The position numbers and the translations under genes were made by a program. Under the pieces are notes generated by a model, which did no database searches, had not been told where the DNA came from, and was given only the letters and a program-made list of their open reading frames with translations. Below, in pieces: positions 1 to 9,100 of a stretch of DNA of 64,000 nucleotides; the first letter of the stretch is position 1; each line of letters opens with the position of its first letter. This DNA comes from an uncultured Pseudomonadales bacterium (lineage in GTDB: Bacteria > Pseudomonadota > Gammaproteobacteria > Pseudomonadales > Azotimanducaceae): the NCBI GenBank assembly GCA_951813295.1, contig CATOTI010000002.1:2542001-2606000 (forward strand), read 5' to 3'.

Positions 1-156
1 CTCGAGTACACGCTCAACACGCTCGATCTCGATCGCGAAGATGGCTTGTCGCACTCGAAGCACAACGACCAGTATCGGGAGGACCTCTTCTTCCGCTACA
101 ACCAAACGTTCCAGTATTTCTTCAACGCGTCCGCGCGCGTCAAGACGGAGTTCTAA
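1..156 (+). CDS. C-terminal end of an outer-membrane beta-barrel protein (partial)
   Basis: Frame 1 is open from the window edge to a TAA at 154-156 and gives 51 residues. They contain alternating aromatic and polar positions (RYNQTFQYFFNASARVKTEF) and end in Phe. A terminal Phe after an amphipathic strand is the usual signal for BAM-dependent assembly of outer-membrane barrels such as TonB receptors or porins. The N-terminal part lies outside the window, so the substrate cannot be said. The next gene starts one base after the stop. Confidence 0.6.
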   Translation, partial: LEYTLNTLDLDREDGLSHSKHNDQYREDLFFRYNQTFQYFFNASARVKTEF

Positions 157-157
157 G

Positions 158-547
158 GTGGCGCAACTCGATTGGATGGAGAACGCGGCGGCGAAAGTGA
201 ACGCCGACTCTGAGTTCAGGAAACTCGGAACGGCGGATCTGGAAGTCGCTTTTCGTGCGGGTAAGGTTTCCCGCGTCGTTCGCTTCGAGGCCTTCGAAGT
301 GGCCGAAGTGCGCGATATCGATGAAGCGGACCTGCGTGACGTGGAACTCCTCGTGGATATGTCTGCTCGTGAGTGGACGAATTACTTGAAGCGGCGCGCA
401 AAAGGTAATGGTCCGTCGATGATGGGGCTCGAAACGGCGAACGGCATCATGCACGGACTCAATCCGCTGTCGGAGCTGAAGTTCCACCGCTACCACCGCA
501 CGCTGCAGGCGTTCGTTGATGCGGGGGCACGCATCGCGTACGGCTAG
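158..547 (+). CDS. Small conserved protein, possibly SCP2-like
   Basis: A 129-residue soluble protein with no signal peptide or membrane segment. I chose GTG 158 because it follows the upstream stop directly and because the earlier in-frame ATG at 41 only adds a Ser/Arg/Thr-rich tail read in the wrong frame of the upstream gene. The pattern of an acidic strand region, a W near residue 84 (SAREWTNYL) and a helix ending in LKFHRYHRTLQAF recalls sterol-carrier-protein-2-like lipid-binding folds. That assignment is tentative. It may be translationally coupled to the outer-membrane gene upstream. Confidence 0.6.
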   Translation: MAQLDWMENAAAKVNADSEFRKLGTADLEVAFRAGKVSRVVRFEAFEVAEVRDIDEADLRDVELLVDMSAREWTNYLKRRAKGNGPSMMGLETANGIMHGLNPLSELKFHRYHRTLQAFVDAGARIAYG

Positions 548-551
548 TTTT

Positions 552-848
552 ATGCCGCTTTACGAATACCGATGCCAGGATTGCGGTGACATCACCACCG
601 TCATGGCATCGGTCAGCGCTTCACGAGCCGTCGTCGCCTGTGAAGCCTGCGGTGGAGTTACGAAGCGGATCGTCTCGAGACCGTCCGTGCATCGTTCGAA
701 AGGCTCCAAACTCAATCGCCTCGATCCCAAGTACGACAAGATGGTCGATCAGGCGATGCGCAATACCTCCTCGGCTGATCCGGATCGGCTGATCAATCGG
801 CGTGGCGATGTCGCCAAGGGCCGCCCGAGCGAGAAGACCCCTTTTTAG
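552..848 (+). CDS. FmdB-type zinc-ribbon protein
   Basis: 98 residues starting at ATG 552, giving the hallmark N-terminus MPLYEYRCQDCG followed by a second CEACG pair near residues 33-37, so a CxxC...CxxC zinc ribbon of the FmdB/CxxC_CXXC_SSSS family. The C-terminal half is basic and probably disordered. Family members are small putative regulatory or metal-binding proteins of unclear role. The start was chosen over the upstream ATG at 516 because the family begins exactly at MPxYEY. The gene sits four bases after the previous stop. Confidence 0.85.
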   Translation: MPLYEYRCQDCGDITTVMASVSASRAVVACEACGGVTKRIVSRPSVHRSKGSKLNRLDPKYDKMVDQAMRNTSSADPDRLINRRGDVAKGRPSEKTPF

Positions 849-1130
849 CGGCTCCGCGACGCGAGGTGCCCGTCTTGCGTTCTCCTCGAAGTTCGTTCAC
901 TTTCTGTTGCGTCGACGCGTAAACAAGCAAAAGCACAAACGGCTTCGAGCCGTACCAAAGAGACCGGTGTAATCGGTCCGAACCTAAAAACGTCCTGACG
1001 AGACGGCCGAGTTGAAGGGCGGCCCCTCGTTTCTCGAGACGCGATCAAAGTGCCAAGCGTTACACGCCCGACACCGACCAGCGGTTCTGCCGTTGGTGAC
1101 TGAAGACATCTTCTTCTAGGGGGAAGACGG
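849..1130. other. Intergenic region with a short hairpin
   Basis: No convincing gene. A small hairpin (ACGGCT, loop TCG, AGCCGT, positions 939-953) lies in it with no clear U-tract, so a terminator call would be weak. I see no RNA gene here. Confidence 0.4.
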
Positions 1131-1358
1131 ATGGTTGAGGGCGCATGGTTCGACCCGTTGAGTGGTCGACGCCTGAAGCTTGGGCGCGCGACGTATGTCG
1201 TCGCGTCGCGTCAGCGCGACAACGAGCGGGTGAGTTGCTATTCAGTGACCGACAACGTCGTTCGCCTGGCGCGATTGCCGCGCGATTTCGTGACGGAACG
1301 CGTCAAGCAGAACCCGGGGCCGGACTCGTCACCGCTTCCGCCGCGACGGTCCTCTTAG
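1131..1358 (+). CDS. Hypothetical 75-residue protein
   Basis: ATG 1131 is preceded by a purine-rich GGGGGAAGA (1120-1128) that makes a reasonable ribosome-binding site. The product is basic and soluble, with a patterned beta-like start (GAWFDPLSGRRLKLGRATYVV), and shows no family I recognise. It ends 12 bases before the convergent small membrane gene. An alternative reading frame starting at 1145 is less plausible by composition. This is a possible small gene, not a certain one. Confidence 0.45.
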   Translation: MVEGAWFDPLSGRRLKLGRATYVVASRQRDNERVSCYSVTDNVVRLARLPRDFVTERVKQNPGPDSSPLPPRRSS

Positions 1359-1370
1359 TCGGGCTTCCGC

Positions 1371-1589
1371 TCAGGCGAGAACCGCGACGAGACCCAGACT
1401 GAATAGCGCACCCATCGCGACAATCGTGAGGAATGCGGGCACGCTGATCGGACCGGCGTCTTGTACCTCGACCGCACGGTCGTCGTTTTGCGCGGGTTTC
1501 GGCTTGGATCGTTTCCGCGTCAACCAATAGATGGTGAACGTCACAAGAACGACCGGAATGACGATCTGGATGAAGAGCCTGAGCATCAC
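1371..1589 (-). CDS. Small membrane protein with two transmembrane helices
   Basis: 72 residues: an N-terminal hydrophobic helix (about residues 4-23), a basic and polar loop (RKRSKPKPAQNDD) and a second hydrophobic helix (about 48-71) ending at the C-terminus. The topology is clear but I do not recognise the family. It is divergent from the symporter gene that starts 54 bases away, so the two may share a promoter region. A long overlapping plus-strand extension of the symporter frame reads as low-complexity charged sequence and is better explained as antisense to this gene. Confidence 0.65.
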   Translation of the reverse strand: MMLRLFIQIVIPVVLVTFTIYWLTRKRSKPKPAQNDDRAVEVQDAGPISVPAFLTIVAMGALFSLGLVAVLA

Positions 1590-1643
1590 TTACGTTCCTG
1601 GACAGGTCAGGCGAGCATACGTCCGTCGTCGGGGGACGGCCAA

Positions 1644-3125
1644 TTGACGGATTGGTTGGCTGATCACTGGCTCGCCGTCGTTCTCTTTTTAGCGTACTCC
1701 GGGGTCCTCGCGTGGAACGCAACGGTTGGCTTACGCTCGATTGCGGGTTCGGCCGACTACTTCGTCGGCGGCCGGCGGATGGGTGGTGTCGCCATCGGGA
1801 TCTCGTTCTACGCGACGTTCGCCAGCACCAATAGTTATCTCGGTCACGCGGGCAAGGGTTATGAGTACGGCGTCGCCTGGCTCGTGATGCCTGTTTTCCT
1901 GGTCGTTTTCGCGTACCTGAGCTGGAAGTTCGTCGCGCCGCGGATGCGGCGATTCGCGAGCGAGTTCGAATCGGTGACGATTCCCGATTTTCTCGCCGCG
2001 CGCTTTGCGAGCAACGCGGTCCGCCGCCTTGCCGCGGTCGTCATCGTGTTCTCGAGCGTTCTCTATCTTGTGGCGATCTTCAAAGGCGTCGGCAATCTCT
2101 TTGAGACCTTCCTCGGCGTTCGCTACGAAGTGGCCGTTGCGATCAACCTGATCATCGTCATGGCCTACACATCGCTCGGCGGATTCGTCTCCGTAGTTCG
2201 CACCGACGTCTTACAAGGTGCGCTGATGGTGGTCGGATCCGTACTGATCTTCGTTTGTGTCACCAACGCGAGTGGCGGCATCGGGGTGATTTCGACGGTG
2301 ACGGAGCTACCGACGGCGACGCGGCTTTTTGCCCTCGACACGGCCTTGCCGTTCGTCGTGGTTCTGGGCATCGCGCTCGCCGGGTCGCTGAAGCTCCTGG
2401 TCGATCCGCGCCAGGTCAGTCGGTTCTACGGGTTGCGAGACGAATCGAGCATTCGAACGGGAATCTGGGTTGCGGTGATCGGCATTCTCGTCATCCAGTT
2501 TTCGCTTTTCCCGGTCGGGCTCTATGCGCACTTTCTCGTCGATCCGGTGACCGATACGGATGTCATCGTGCCGATGCTCGTCAACGACCCCTCGGTGGTC
2601 CCGCCGCTCTTGGGTGATTTCCTCGTCGTGGCGATCCTCGGGGCGGCGATGTCGTCACTCGACAGCGTTCTGCTGGTGGCGGCGTCTGTGACGACCCGGG
2701 ATCTGATCCAGAGTAAGCGCGAGGTCGGAAGCAGTCGGTTGCTCGTGGTCGTCTTTGCGGTCGTTGCGGCGATCATCGCGCTCGATCCGCCCGGCGGAAT
2801 CGTCGAGCTGACGATTTTCTCCGGCAGCCTCTATGCGGTCTGCTTCATCCCGACTTTGCTCGTCGGATTGCACTGGCGCCGGGGCGATGGCACGACCGCG
2901 AGTGCCTCGATGGCGCTCGGTATGGCGGTGCTCTTTTCCTGGCTGCTGCTGGACGGACAGAGCCGATTTGGCGTACATGAGGTGTTTCCGGCACTCCTCG
3001 TGTCCTGCGCGGTCTACGTTGGGTACGGTTGGCGACGTGGGACTGTTGCGAGTCCGGCGGTAGAACGCTTCTTCGATGATGAGTTGGAAACGTCGGGTCT
3101 GCGGAAGGAAAAGCTCAAGGCTTGA
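1644..3125 (+). CDS. Sodium:solute symporter (SSS family)
   Basis: A 493-residue integral membrane protein with about thirteen hydrophobic segments. Family features include the YFVGGRRMGG segment after the first helix, the FYATFASTNSYLG helix and the FLVVAILGAAMSSLDSVLL segment, which resembles the Na+-site helix of SSS transporters. It should import an organic solute with sodium at the inner membrane; the substrate is unknown. I chose TTG 1644, preceded by GGGGGACGG (1631-1639). The open frame extends upstream to 1461, but that stretch is hydrophilic and overlaps the opposite-strand gene. Confidence 0.9.
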   Translation: MTDWLADHWLAVVLFLAYSGVLAWNATVGLRSIAGSADYFVGGRRMGGVAIGISFYATFASTNSYLGHAGKGYEYGVAWLVMPVFLVVFAYLSWKFVAPRMRRFASEFESVTIPDFLAARFASNAVRRLAAVVIVFSSVLYLVAIFKGVGNLFETFLGVRYEVAVAINLIIVMAYTSLGGFVSVVRTDVLQGALMVVGSVLIFVCVTNASGGIGVISTVTELPTATRLFALDTALPFVVVLGIALAGSLKLLVDPRQVSRFYGLRDESSIRTGIWVAVIGILVIQFSLFPVGLYAHFLVDPVTDTDVIVPMLVNDPSVVPPLLGDFLVVAILGAAMSSLDSVLLVAASVTTRDLIQSKREVGSSRLLVVVFAVVAAIIALDPPGGIVELTIFSGSLYAVCFIPTLLVGLHWRRGDGTTASASMALGMAVLFSWLLLDGQSRFGVHEVFPALLVSCAVYVGYGWRRGTVASPAVERFFDDELETSGLRKEKLKA

Positions 3126-3144
3126 GCATCAAGAGGGATTTCGA

Positions 3145-3483
3145 ATGCGAGTTCTGACAGTGATAGCGGTGTTGGTCGTCACGCTCTCGGCATCGGCACA
3201 GCCGGGTGTCCAGAGTGGACCGCAGTTTGGTGTACGGACGGGTGGTGGAATCTGCAACGAGGTCATCAGGACCATGCGAGACGAGTGGTTCGACGTCAAA
3301 AGGTTGCTGTCGACCGATCGAGGATTACGGAAACCGAGCGAGCGAGACTTCAGTTGCGTACACCCGGGCTACGCCCGCCAGGCGATGCCGAAGCATGTGC
3401 CCTCGATGGCACTTCAGTGCTTCGAGGAGCAGGGGTTCGTGTTCTGTTGTGATCGTTCGTTGCGTCAATGCGCGACGCTCTAA
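3145..3483 (+). CDS. Secreted cysteine-rich small protein
   Basis: 112 residues with a short signal peptide (MRVLTVIAVLVVTLSASAQP) and a mature domain holding six cysteines (ICNE, SCVH, LQCF, FCCD, QCAT), which suggests periplasmic disulfides. ATG 3145 was chosen because AGAGGGA lies 7-8 bases upstream and a signal peptide starts right there. The open frame begins earlier only by overlap with the symporter gene. No recognised domain. It lies 19 bases after the symporter and may be co-transcribed with it. Confidence 0.65.
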   Translation: MRVLTVIAVLVVTLSASAQPGVQSGPQFGVRTGGGICNEVIRTMRDEWFDVKRLLSTDRGLRKPSERDFSCVHPGYARQAMPKHVPSMALQCFEEQGFVFCCDRSLRQCATL

Positions 3484-3554
3484 GCGCCAAGGACTCATCA
3501 CGCGACACATGAGCGTCGTGATTCAATGACGTTGGGTTGAGGAAGGGGAAGCAA

Positions 3555-4748
3555 TTGGCAGGGCCGCTCGACGGGATTCGGGTCATCGACTTCACGACGA
3601 TGATCGCGGGGCCTTATGGAACGATGATCCTGGCGGATCAGGGCGCGGACGTGATCAAGGTGGAGGCGCCCGTGCGCAGCGACCACGTGCGGCGTGCGGG
3701 ATTCGGACAGCGCCAGTTCTCCGCGGCGTTCGTCAACAACAACCGCAACAAACGTTCGGTCTCGATCGACGTCAAAGACACGCGGGGACGCGAGATCCTG
3801 CTCGACCTCGTCAGGACGGCGGATGTGTTTGTGCAGAACTTCCGCCCCGGCGTCATGACGAGGCTCGGAATCGACTACGACGATCTGATCGCGGTGAACC
3901 CGCGACTCGTTTACGTGTCGCTCTCCGGTTGGGGCGAAAAAGGTCCGTTCTCGCACAAGCCCGTTTACGACCCGATCATTCAAGCCCTTTCCGGGCTCGC
4001 GACGGTTCAGGCGGGTGGTGACGATGTTCGCCCGCGTCTGAACCGCACGATCCTGCCAGACAAGCTCACAGGCATTACCTCGGCCCAGGCGATTTCCTCC
4101 GCGCTCTTCGCGCGCGAACGCACCGGCGAAGGTCAGCACGTGCGGTTGTCGATGCTCGACTCGGTCGTTGCCTTCTTGTGGTCATCCGACATGGGCGGAC
4201 AGACATTCGTCGGCAACGAAGTCGATGTGGCTCGCGCCGCGACCTTCATCGATCTCATCTACGAGACGGCCGATGGTTTTATCAGCGTCTCGGTCATGAG
4301 CAATGACCAGTGGGAAGGTCTCTGCCACGCCGTCGGGCACCCGGAATGGTTACGGGATGAACGCTTCAACACTCCCGCGCGGCGCGATGCGAATGCCAAC
4401 GAAAGGCTGACCCTCACCCAGGAAGCCCTCATGGCGAAACCGGCGAGCGAATGGCTCACGATCCTCGAGGATGCGGGTGTGCCCTGTGCGCCGGTTCTTA
4501 CTCGCGCCCAGATGGTGCAGCACCCGCAGGTCGTCGCGAGTGAGATCGTCCAGGAATCGGAACATCCGCATGCGGGCCGCCTACGTCAGGCCCGCAACGC
4601 CGCACGATTCGAAGGAACGCCGGCCGAACTCCGTTACGGCGCGCCCCACCTCGGTGAGCATACTGTCGCCATCCTCGAGGAACTCGGCGTCGATCGCGTG
4701 ACGATGGACGCCCTCGTCGAGGATGGCGTTTTAGGCGTCGTCGGCTAG
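3555..4748 (+). CDS. Class III CoA-transferase (CaiB/BaiF family)
   Basis: 397 residues across the full family length. The N-terminus (LDGIRVIDFTTMIAGPY) and GADVIKVEAP are typical of formyl-CoA / carnitine-type transferases. These enzymes move CoA between carboxylic acids through an aspartyl-CoA intermediate. With the TTG 3555 start, the Asp of LPDKLTG falls at residue 169, the position expected for the catalytic Asp in this family. GGAAGGGGAAG directly upstream supports that start over TTG 3537. The acyl substrate cannot be read from the sequence. Confidence 0.9.
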   Translation: MAGPLDGIRVIDFTTMIAGPYGTMILADQGADVIKVEAPVRSDHVRRAGFGQRQFSAAFVNNNRNKRSVSIDVKDTRGREILLDLVRTADVFVQNFRPGVMTRLGIDYDDLIAVNPRLVYVSLSGWGEKGPFSHKPVYDPIIQALSGLATVQAGGDDVRPRLNRTILPDKLTGITSAQAISSALFARERTGEGQHVRLSMLDSVVAFLWSSDMGGQTFVGNEVDVARAATFIDLIYETADGFISVSVMSNDQWEGLCHAVGHPEWLRDERFNTPARRDANANERLTLTQEALMAKPASEWLTILEDAGVPCAPVLTRAQMVQHPQVVASEIVQESEHPHAGRLRQARNAARFEGTPAELRYGAPHLGEHTVAILEELGVDRVTMDALVEDGVLGVVG

Positions 4749-5353
4749 GCGGACACCGCCTGGATCGACGCGCGGCTCGACAGTCTTTCGATCAAGCCCG
4801 CGATTGCTGGCGCGTCGGCCAGGATGTTCTCGCCGAACATCTTCTGAGCGATCTGTCCCGACAGTCCGAAGCTGTAGAAGATGTAGAGATCGGCAGCCGT
4901 GAACGTGTCGCCGGTCGCGAACTCACCATCGGAGATGAGGCGGGATACGGCCTTGATGCCCTTGGCGAGGTCCTTCTGGGTGCTCTTCTGTGTCTCCTCG
5001 GATGCTGTCGCTCCGAAGAAGGCGGCCGGCAGACAGCGGCGGGCGACCAGTTCGACGTCGAGCTCGGCATGGCGGCAGAGCTCGATGCACTTCGCGCGAG
5101 CGAAGGGATCCGCCGGTAGGAGGGCGGGTTCCGGTTGAATGGTCTCAAGATATTCGATGATGGCGAACGACTCAGAGACAAATCCCTCTTCCGTCTGTAG
5201 CGCCGGGACCTTGCCCATCGGGCTCTTGGTGAGAAAATTCTCGTCCTGCGACGGCGGATCGTTTACTTCTTCGAAGTCGATTCCTTTTTCCAGCAGTGCG
5301 GCTTTTGCGAGTGAGTAGTAGTTACTCATCTTGATGCCGTGAAGCTTGAGCAT
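4745..5353 (-). CDS. Glutathione S-transferase family protein
   Basis: 202 residues. The N-terminal thioredoxin-like domain contains MSNYYSLAKAALLEKG, the KVPALQTEEG cis-Pro segment and SFAIIEYLE (the SxAI glutathione-binding motif). The C-terminal domain is all-helical, with TGDTFTAADLYIFY as the N-capping/hydrophobic staple segment. It likely conjugates glutathione to electrophiles in the cytoplasm. ATG 5353 was chosen over longer versions because AGGGGGATC lies just upstream. It overlaps the convergent CoA-transferase gene by four bases. Confidence 0.9.
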   Translation of the reverse strand: MLKLHGIKMSNYYSLAKAALLEKGIDFEEVNDPPSQDENFLTKSPMGKVPALQTEEGFVSESFAIIEYLETIQPEPALLPADPFARAKCIELCRHAELDVELVARRCLPAAFFGATASEETQKSTQKDLAKGIKAVSRLISDGEFATGDTFTAADLYIFYSFGLSGQIAQKMFGENILADAPAIAGLIERLSSRASIQAVSA

Positions 5354-5454
5354 TTGATCCCCCTGATTGGTCCGGTTTTCGAAGCCGGGGGATTGTATAT
5401 GAGCCTCGCGCCACGATTGTGTCGCTATCATCGAGACGTTCACGAGGACCGCCT

Positions 5455-6657
5455 ATGCTCAACGGAAAGATTCACCCCGACTATGCCGATGTAGCGGCCG
5501 CGGTGATTCGTCAGATTCCTCGCGATGAGGGCGGCGCGGCCGTCGCCGTCTACCACCGCGGTGATCTCGTTGTCGATCTGTGGGGCGGAACGAAGGATCG
5601 TGAGGGCACCGCCTGGACCGAAGACACCACCGCGCCGTCGTTCTCGACCACCAAGGGCGTCATGTCGACGTTGGTGCACATTCTCGTCGACCGCGGCCTC
5701 GCCGCGTACGACGAACCGGTCGCGAAGTATTGGCCGGCTTTCGCCGCCAACGGCAAGGGATCGGTCACGATCCGGCAGGCGCTGAGCCACGAGGCGGGCC
5801 TCTACCGGATCGCCGATCTGATCGAATCGCCGGCCGAGATGCGCGATTGGGAGCACATGAAGGCGCTCGTCGCGAACGCCGAGTTGGCGCATGAACCTGG
5901 TGCCCACTCGGGCTACCACGCACTAACGTTCGGCTGGCTGATCGGTGGGCTCATCGAGGCGATCACAGACAAGTCCCTGCAGCAGGTTCTGCACGAAGAA
6001 CTGATCGATCCGCCCGATCTCGACGGGATGTTCATCGGCATGCCGCACAACGAACTGTATCGCCGCGCGGAACTCATCGACGGTGTCAGCCGTCCACCCG
6101 AGAAGCGCGAGCCGTGGCGCGAAAACCTGACGCGTGGCGTCAGCCGAGCGCTCTCGAAAGTGGGAGTCGAACTCGCGGAGAGCAAACAGGCATTAGCACC
6201 CTTTACGGAACCCTTCGACTGGAACGACGAGGCGACCGTGACGGCCATGATTCCCGCGGCGAACGGTCAGTTTACGGCGCGCTCACTGGCGCGGATGTAC
6301 GCCATGATTGCCGAAGGCGGTGAGATCGATGGTGTTCGCGTGTTGTCGAAGGAGCGAACCGAACTCATGGGGCAGATTCAGAATCGCCGGCGCGACAAGG
6401 TCCTCTTCGTCCCGATGCACTGGCGGATGGGCTATCACCGGATCGTCAATCTCGGCGCGAGCTCGCCGGACGCCTTTGGCCATTTCGGATACGGTGGGAG
6501 CGGCGCGTTTTGTGATCCGAGCCGACGCCTGGCCGTCGCCATGACCGTCAATTCGGGATCCGGCAGCGCGGTCGGTGACGCCAGGATGCTCCGCATCGGC
6601 CGCGCGGCGATCGGTTCGGTTGATCGGCTGGGCCGGGTCGATGGAGTCACCCGATGA
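5455..6657 (+). CDS. Serine hydrolase of the beta-lactamase / class C fold
   Basis: 400 residues. The nucleophile motif S-x-x-K is STTK at residues 64-67 (PSFSTTKGVM), followed by SHEAGLYRI and a Tyr motif around YHALTFGW. A glycine-rich FGYGGSGAF near the C-terminus stands where the KTG box would be. Family members are esterases, carboxypeptidases or beta-lactamases; the length and motifs suit an esterase-like hydrolase. It has no signal peptide, so it is probably cytoplasmic. It overlaps the following M32 peptidase by four bases (ATGA), so the two are translationally coupled. Confidence 0.85.
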   Translation: MLNGKIHPDYADVAAAVIRQIPRDEGGAAVAVYHRGDLVVDLWGGTKDREGTAWTEDTTAPSFSTTKGVMSTLVHILVDRGLAAYDEPVAKYWPAFAANGKGSVTIRQALSHEAGLYRIADLIESPAEMRDWEHMKALVANAELAHEPGAHSGYHALTFGWLIGGLIEAITDKSLQQVLHEELIDPPDLDGMFIGMPHNELYRRAELIDGVSRPPEKREPWRENLTRGVSRALSKVGVELAESKQALAPFTEPFDWNDEATVTAMIPAANGQFTARSLARMYAMIAEGGEIDGVRVLSKERTELMGQIQNRRRDKVLFVPMHWRMGYHRIVNLGASSPDAFGHFGYGGSGAFCDPSRRLAVAMTVNSGSGSAVGDARMLRIGRAAIGSVDRLGRVDGVTR

Positions 6658-8144
6658 CGTACGCGAGGCTGCACGAATCCGCGCGCAAGCTCGGCGAACT
6701 CAACAACGCGCTGGCGATGTTGATGTGGGACGAAGCCGTGATGATGCCCGCGGGCTCCGGCAACGGTCGTGGCGAGACGTTGGCGACGCTGGCCGGAATG
6801 GCGCACGACCTGTCGAGTGACCCGTCGATCGAAGATTGGATCGACGCTTCGCTCAACGAATCTCTAGACGCCTGGCAGCGAGCCAATGTGGATCAGATTC
6901 GTCGTGCCTACATCGCGGCCAAGGCGGTGCCGAAGGATCTCGTGGTCGCGATCAGCAAGGCGACATCGAAGACGGAGCAGTGTTGGCGTACCGCACGCGC
7001 GGAGAACGATTGGCGCACGATCGAACCGCTGCTCGAGGAAGTGGTGGGCCTCACGATCCAGCGGGCCGACGCATTGGCTCAAATGTCGAACGTAACGCCC
7101 TATGACGCGCTTCTCGATGAGTACGAACCGGGGCTCAAACAATCATCCATCGACCCCGTCTTCGACGATCTAGCGTCGTTCCTTCCCGCCTTCGTCGACG
7201 ATGCGATCGCGCGATCGAGTGAGATCGCCATCCCGGGACCTTTCCCGGTCGCCGCCCAGGAGCGACTGGGTCGTGAACTGATGTCGGCCGTTGGTTTCGA
7301 TTTCGAACGAGGTCGTCTGGATGTCAGCCATCACCCGTTCTGTGGTGGCATCGCGGACGATACGCGGATCACGACCCGCTACAACGAGGACGATTTCCTC
7401 GAGTCGATGTTCGCCGTCTTGCACGAAACGGGTCATGCGCTCTACCAGCAAGGTCTCCCCGATGCGTGGCGAGGTCAGCCCGTCGGAGCGGCCGGTGGCA
7501 TGGCGTTGCACGAAAGCCAGTCGCTCCTGATGGAGATGCAGGTGTGTCGCGGTGATGATTTCCTTCGCTTCGCTGCACCGATCGTGTCGCGCGCTCTCGG
7601 CGGCGATTCACACGGCGATCTCGGCGCCGATCGCCTCGGCGCCGATCGCCTCGGCGCGATGGCCCGTCGCGTCCGCCGTGGTTTCATTCGGGTCGATGCG
7701 GACGAAGTGACTTATCCGCTGCACGTCATCTTGCGCTACCAGCTCGAGACGGCGCTCCTGTCGGGGGATCTTCAGGTTGGCGATATCCCGACGGCCTGGC
7801 ACGACAAGATGGTCGATTTCCTCGGTCTCTCGACCGAAGGCAACTTCCACGACGGCTGTATGCAGGACGTGCACTGGTTTGCGGGCCTCATCGGCTATTT
7901 CCCTACCTATACGCTCGGTGCGGTGGCCGCTGCCCAGCTCTTTGCGGCGGCGCGCGCGGCGATCGACGGTCTGGGGCAGCGCATCGGCGACGGCGATTTC
8001 GAGCCTCTCGTCGGATGGCTGCGCGACAACGTTCATTCCGAAGGTCGACGGTTCACGACCAACGAACTGCTCGAACGTGTCACCGGCCGCCCCCTTGAGA
8101 CGAAGGACTTCAGAGCGCATCTCGAAGCGCGGTATCTGTCTTGA
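6654..8144 (+). CDS. M32 family carboxypeptidase (carboxypeptidase Taq type)
   Basis: 496 residues, typical for M32. The zinc motif HETGH is at residues 257-261, followed by ALYQQGL. The VSHHPFCGGIADDTRITTRY segment before it and the HESQSL segment (third zinc ligand region) after it are M32 signatures. It is a metal-dependent cytoplasmic carboxypeptidase that trims C-terminal residues from peptides. It contains an unusual in-frame GADRL duplication near residue 324, listed separately. It is coupled by four-base overlaps to the hydrolase before it and the sirtuin after it. Confidence 0.93.
   Translation: MTYARLHESARKLGELNNALAMLMWDEAVMMPAGSGNGRGETLATLAGMAHDLSSDPSIEDWIDASLNESLDAWQRANVDQIRRAYIAAKAVPKDLVVAISKATSKTEQCWRTARAENDWRTIEPLLEEVVGLTIQRADALAQMSNVTPYDALLDEYEPGLKQSSIDPVFDDLASFLPAFVDDAIARSSEIAIPGPFPVAAQERLGRELMSAVGFDFERGRLDVSHHPFCGGIADDTRITTRYNEDDFLESMFAVLHETGHALYQQGLPDAWRGQPVGAAGGMALHESQSLLMEMQVCRGDDFLRFAAPIVSRALGGDSHGDLGADRLGADRLGAMARRVRRGFIRVDADEVTYPLHVILRYQLETALLSGDLQVGDIPTAWHDKMVDFLGLSTEGNFHDGCMQDVHWFAGLIGYFPTYTLGAVAAAQLFAAARAAIDGLGQRIGDGDFEPLVGWLRDNVHSEGRRFTTNELLERVTGRPLETKDFRAHLEARYLS
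7623..7652 (+). repeat. Two tandem 15-bp units inside the M32 gene
   Basis: The unit GGCGCCGATCGCCTC occurs twice back to back and is followed by a partial third copy (GGCGC). It keeps the reading frame and encodes GADRL-GADRL-GA. It probably arose by slippage. Confidence 0.85.
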
Positions 8145-8980
8145 CCGTACATCCGACGCGCGCGTTGGACGCGGCGGTTGCGGATTTCATCGCCGAATAT
8201 GCGCCGCTCTTCGTGATCACGGGTGCGGGCGTCAGCACGGCCAGCGGGATTCCGGACTACCGGGATGACGAGCGCGAATGGAAGAGGCCCCCGCCGGTTC
8301 TGCTGTCGAGCTTTCTCGACAGTCGAGCGGCGAGGGCACGTTACTGGGCGCGGAGCTTCGTCGGGTGGCCACGTTTTGCCGCGGCGCGTCCCAACGTTGC
8401 ACACGAAGCGCTGGCGGCGCTCGAGCGAGGCCGGTTTCTACAGGCGCTCGTGACGCAGAACGTCGACCGGTTGCACCAGAGGGCGGGACATCGCGATGTC
8501 ATCGATCTGCACGGACGGCTGGACCGCGTGGTTTGCCTCGGATGCGGTGCCTTGACGTCGCGTGCGGAATTGCAGACCTGGTTGGAGGTCGAGAACGACG
8601 ACTTCGCAGCACCGGCGGTTGCGATGGCGCCGGACGGTGACGCGGATCTGACCGGCGTCCGCACAGAAGAGTTTCAGTTCCCGGATTGTTCGATCTGCGG
8701 CGGGATTCTGAAACCGGACGTCGTTTTCTATGGCGAGAACGTGCCGCGGCAGGTCGTTCAGGACTCCATGGCGAAACTGGATGCCGCACGCGGGGTGCTG
8801 CTGCTGGGCACGTCGGCGTCGACCTACTCGTGTTTTCGCTACTGCCGCCGTGCGCGGACGCTCGGAAAACCGATGGCTATCATCAACCTGGGCCGGACGC
8901 GGGCGGATGAACTGGCCTCGCTGACCTATGCCACCGATGTCGGGCAGGTGCTTGGCGCTTGCGTTCGCGCACTCGGTTGA
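8141..8980 (+). CDS. NAD-dependent deacylase, sirtuin (SIR2 family, class II-like)
   Basis: 279 residues. The NAD-binding motif GAGVSTASGIPDYR starts at residue 28, QNVDRLH is at 106-112, and the catalytic His is H124 in DLHG. Four zinc cysteines are in place (C132, C135, C183, C186). The GTSASTYSCFRYC segment after the zinc module resembles SIRT4-like class II enzymes, in which this position reads GTSLxVYSxFR. It removes acyl groups from protein lysines using NAD+. The start is TTG 8141, overlapping the M32 stop by four bases. Confidence 0.93.
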   Translation: MTVHPTRALDAAVADFIAEYAPLFVITGAGVSTASGIPDYRDDEREWKRPPPVLLSSFLDSRAARARYWARSFVGWPRFAAARPNVAHEALAALERGRFLQALVTQNVDRLHQRAGHRDVIDLHGRLDRVVCLGCGALTSRAELQTWLEVENDDFAAPAVAMAPDGDADLTGVRTEEFQFPDCSICGGILKPDVVFYGENVPRQVVQDSMAKLDAARGVLLLGTSASTYSCFRYCRRARTLGKPMAIINLGRTRADELASLTYATDVGQVLGACVRALG

Positions 8981-9100
8981 GGGCGACGAGGTGGTCGGGC
9001 ACATCGGAATGCGATCGAACCCTTTGGGCGGTCGATGGTCGTATCCCGTAGAGTTCGCGATTGGAGATCATGATCGCGGCCGATGAGGCAACGGTTGTAA

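Noticed and set aside
1461..1643. N-terminal extension of the symporter
   Set aside because: Its sequence is charged and low quality, and it overlaps the opposite-strand small membrane gene. The transporter family starts near TTG 1644.
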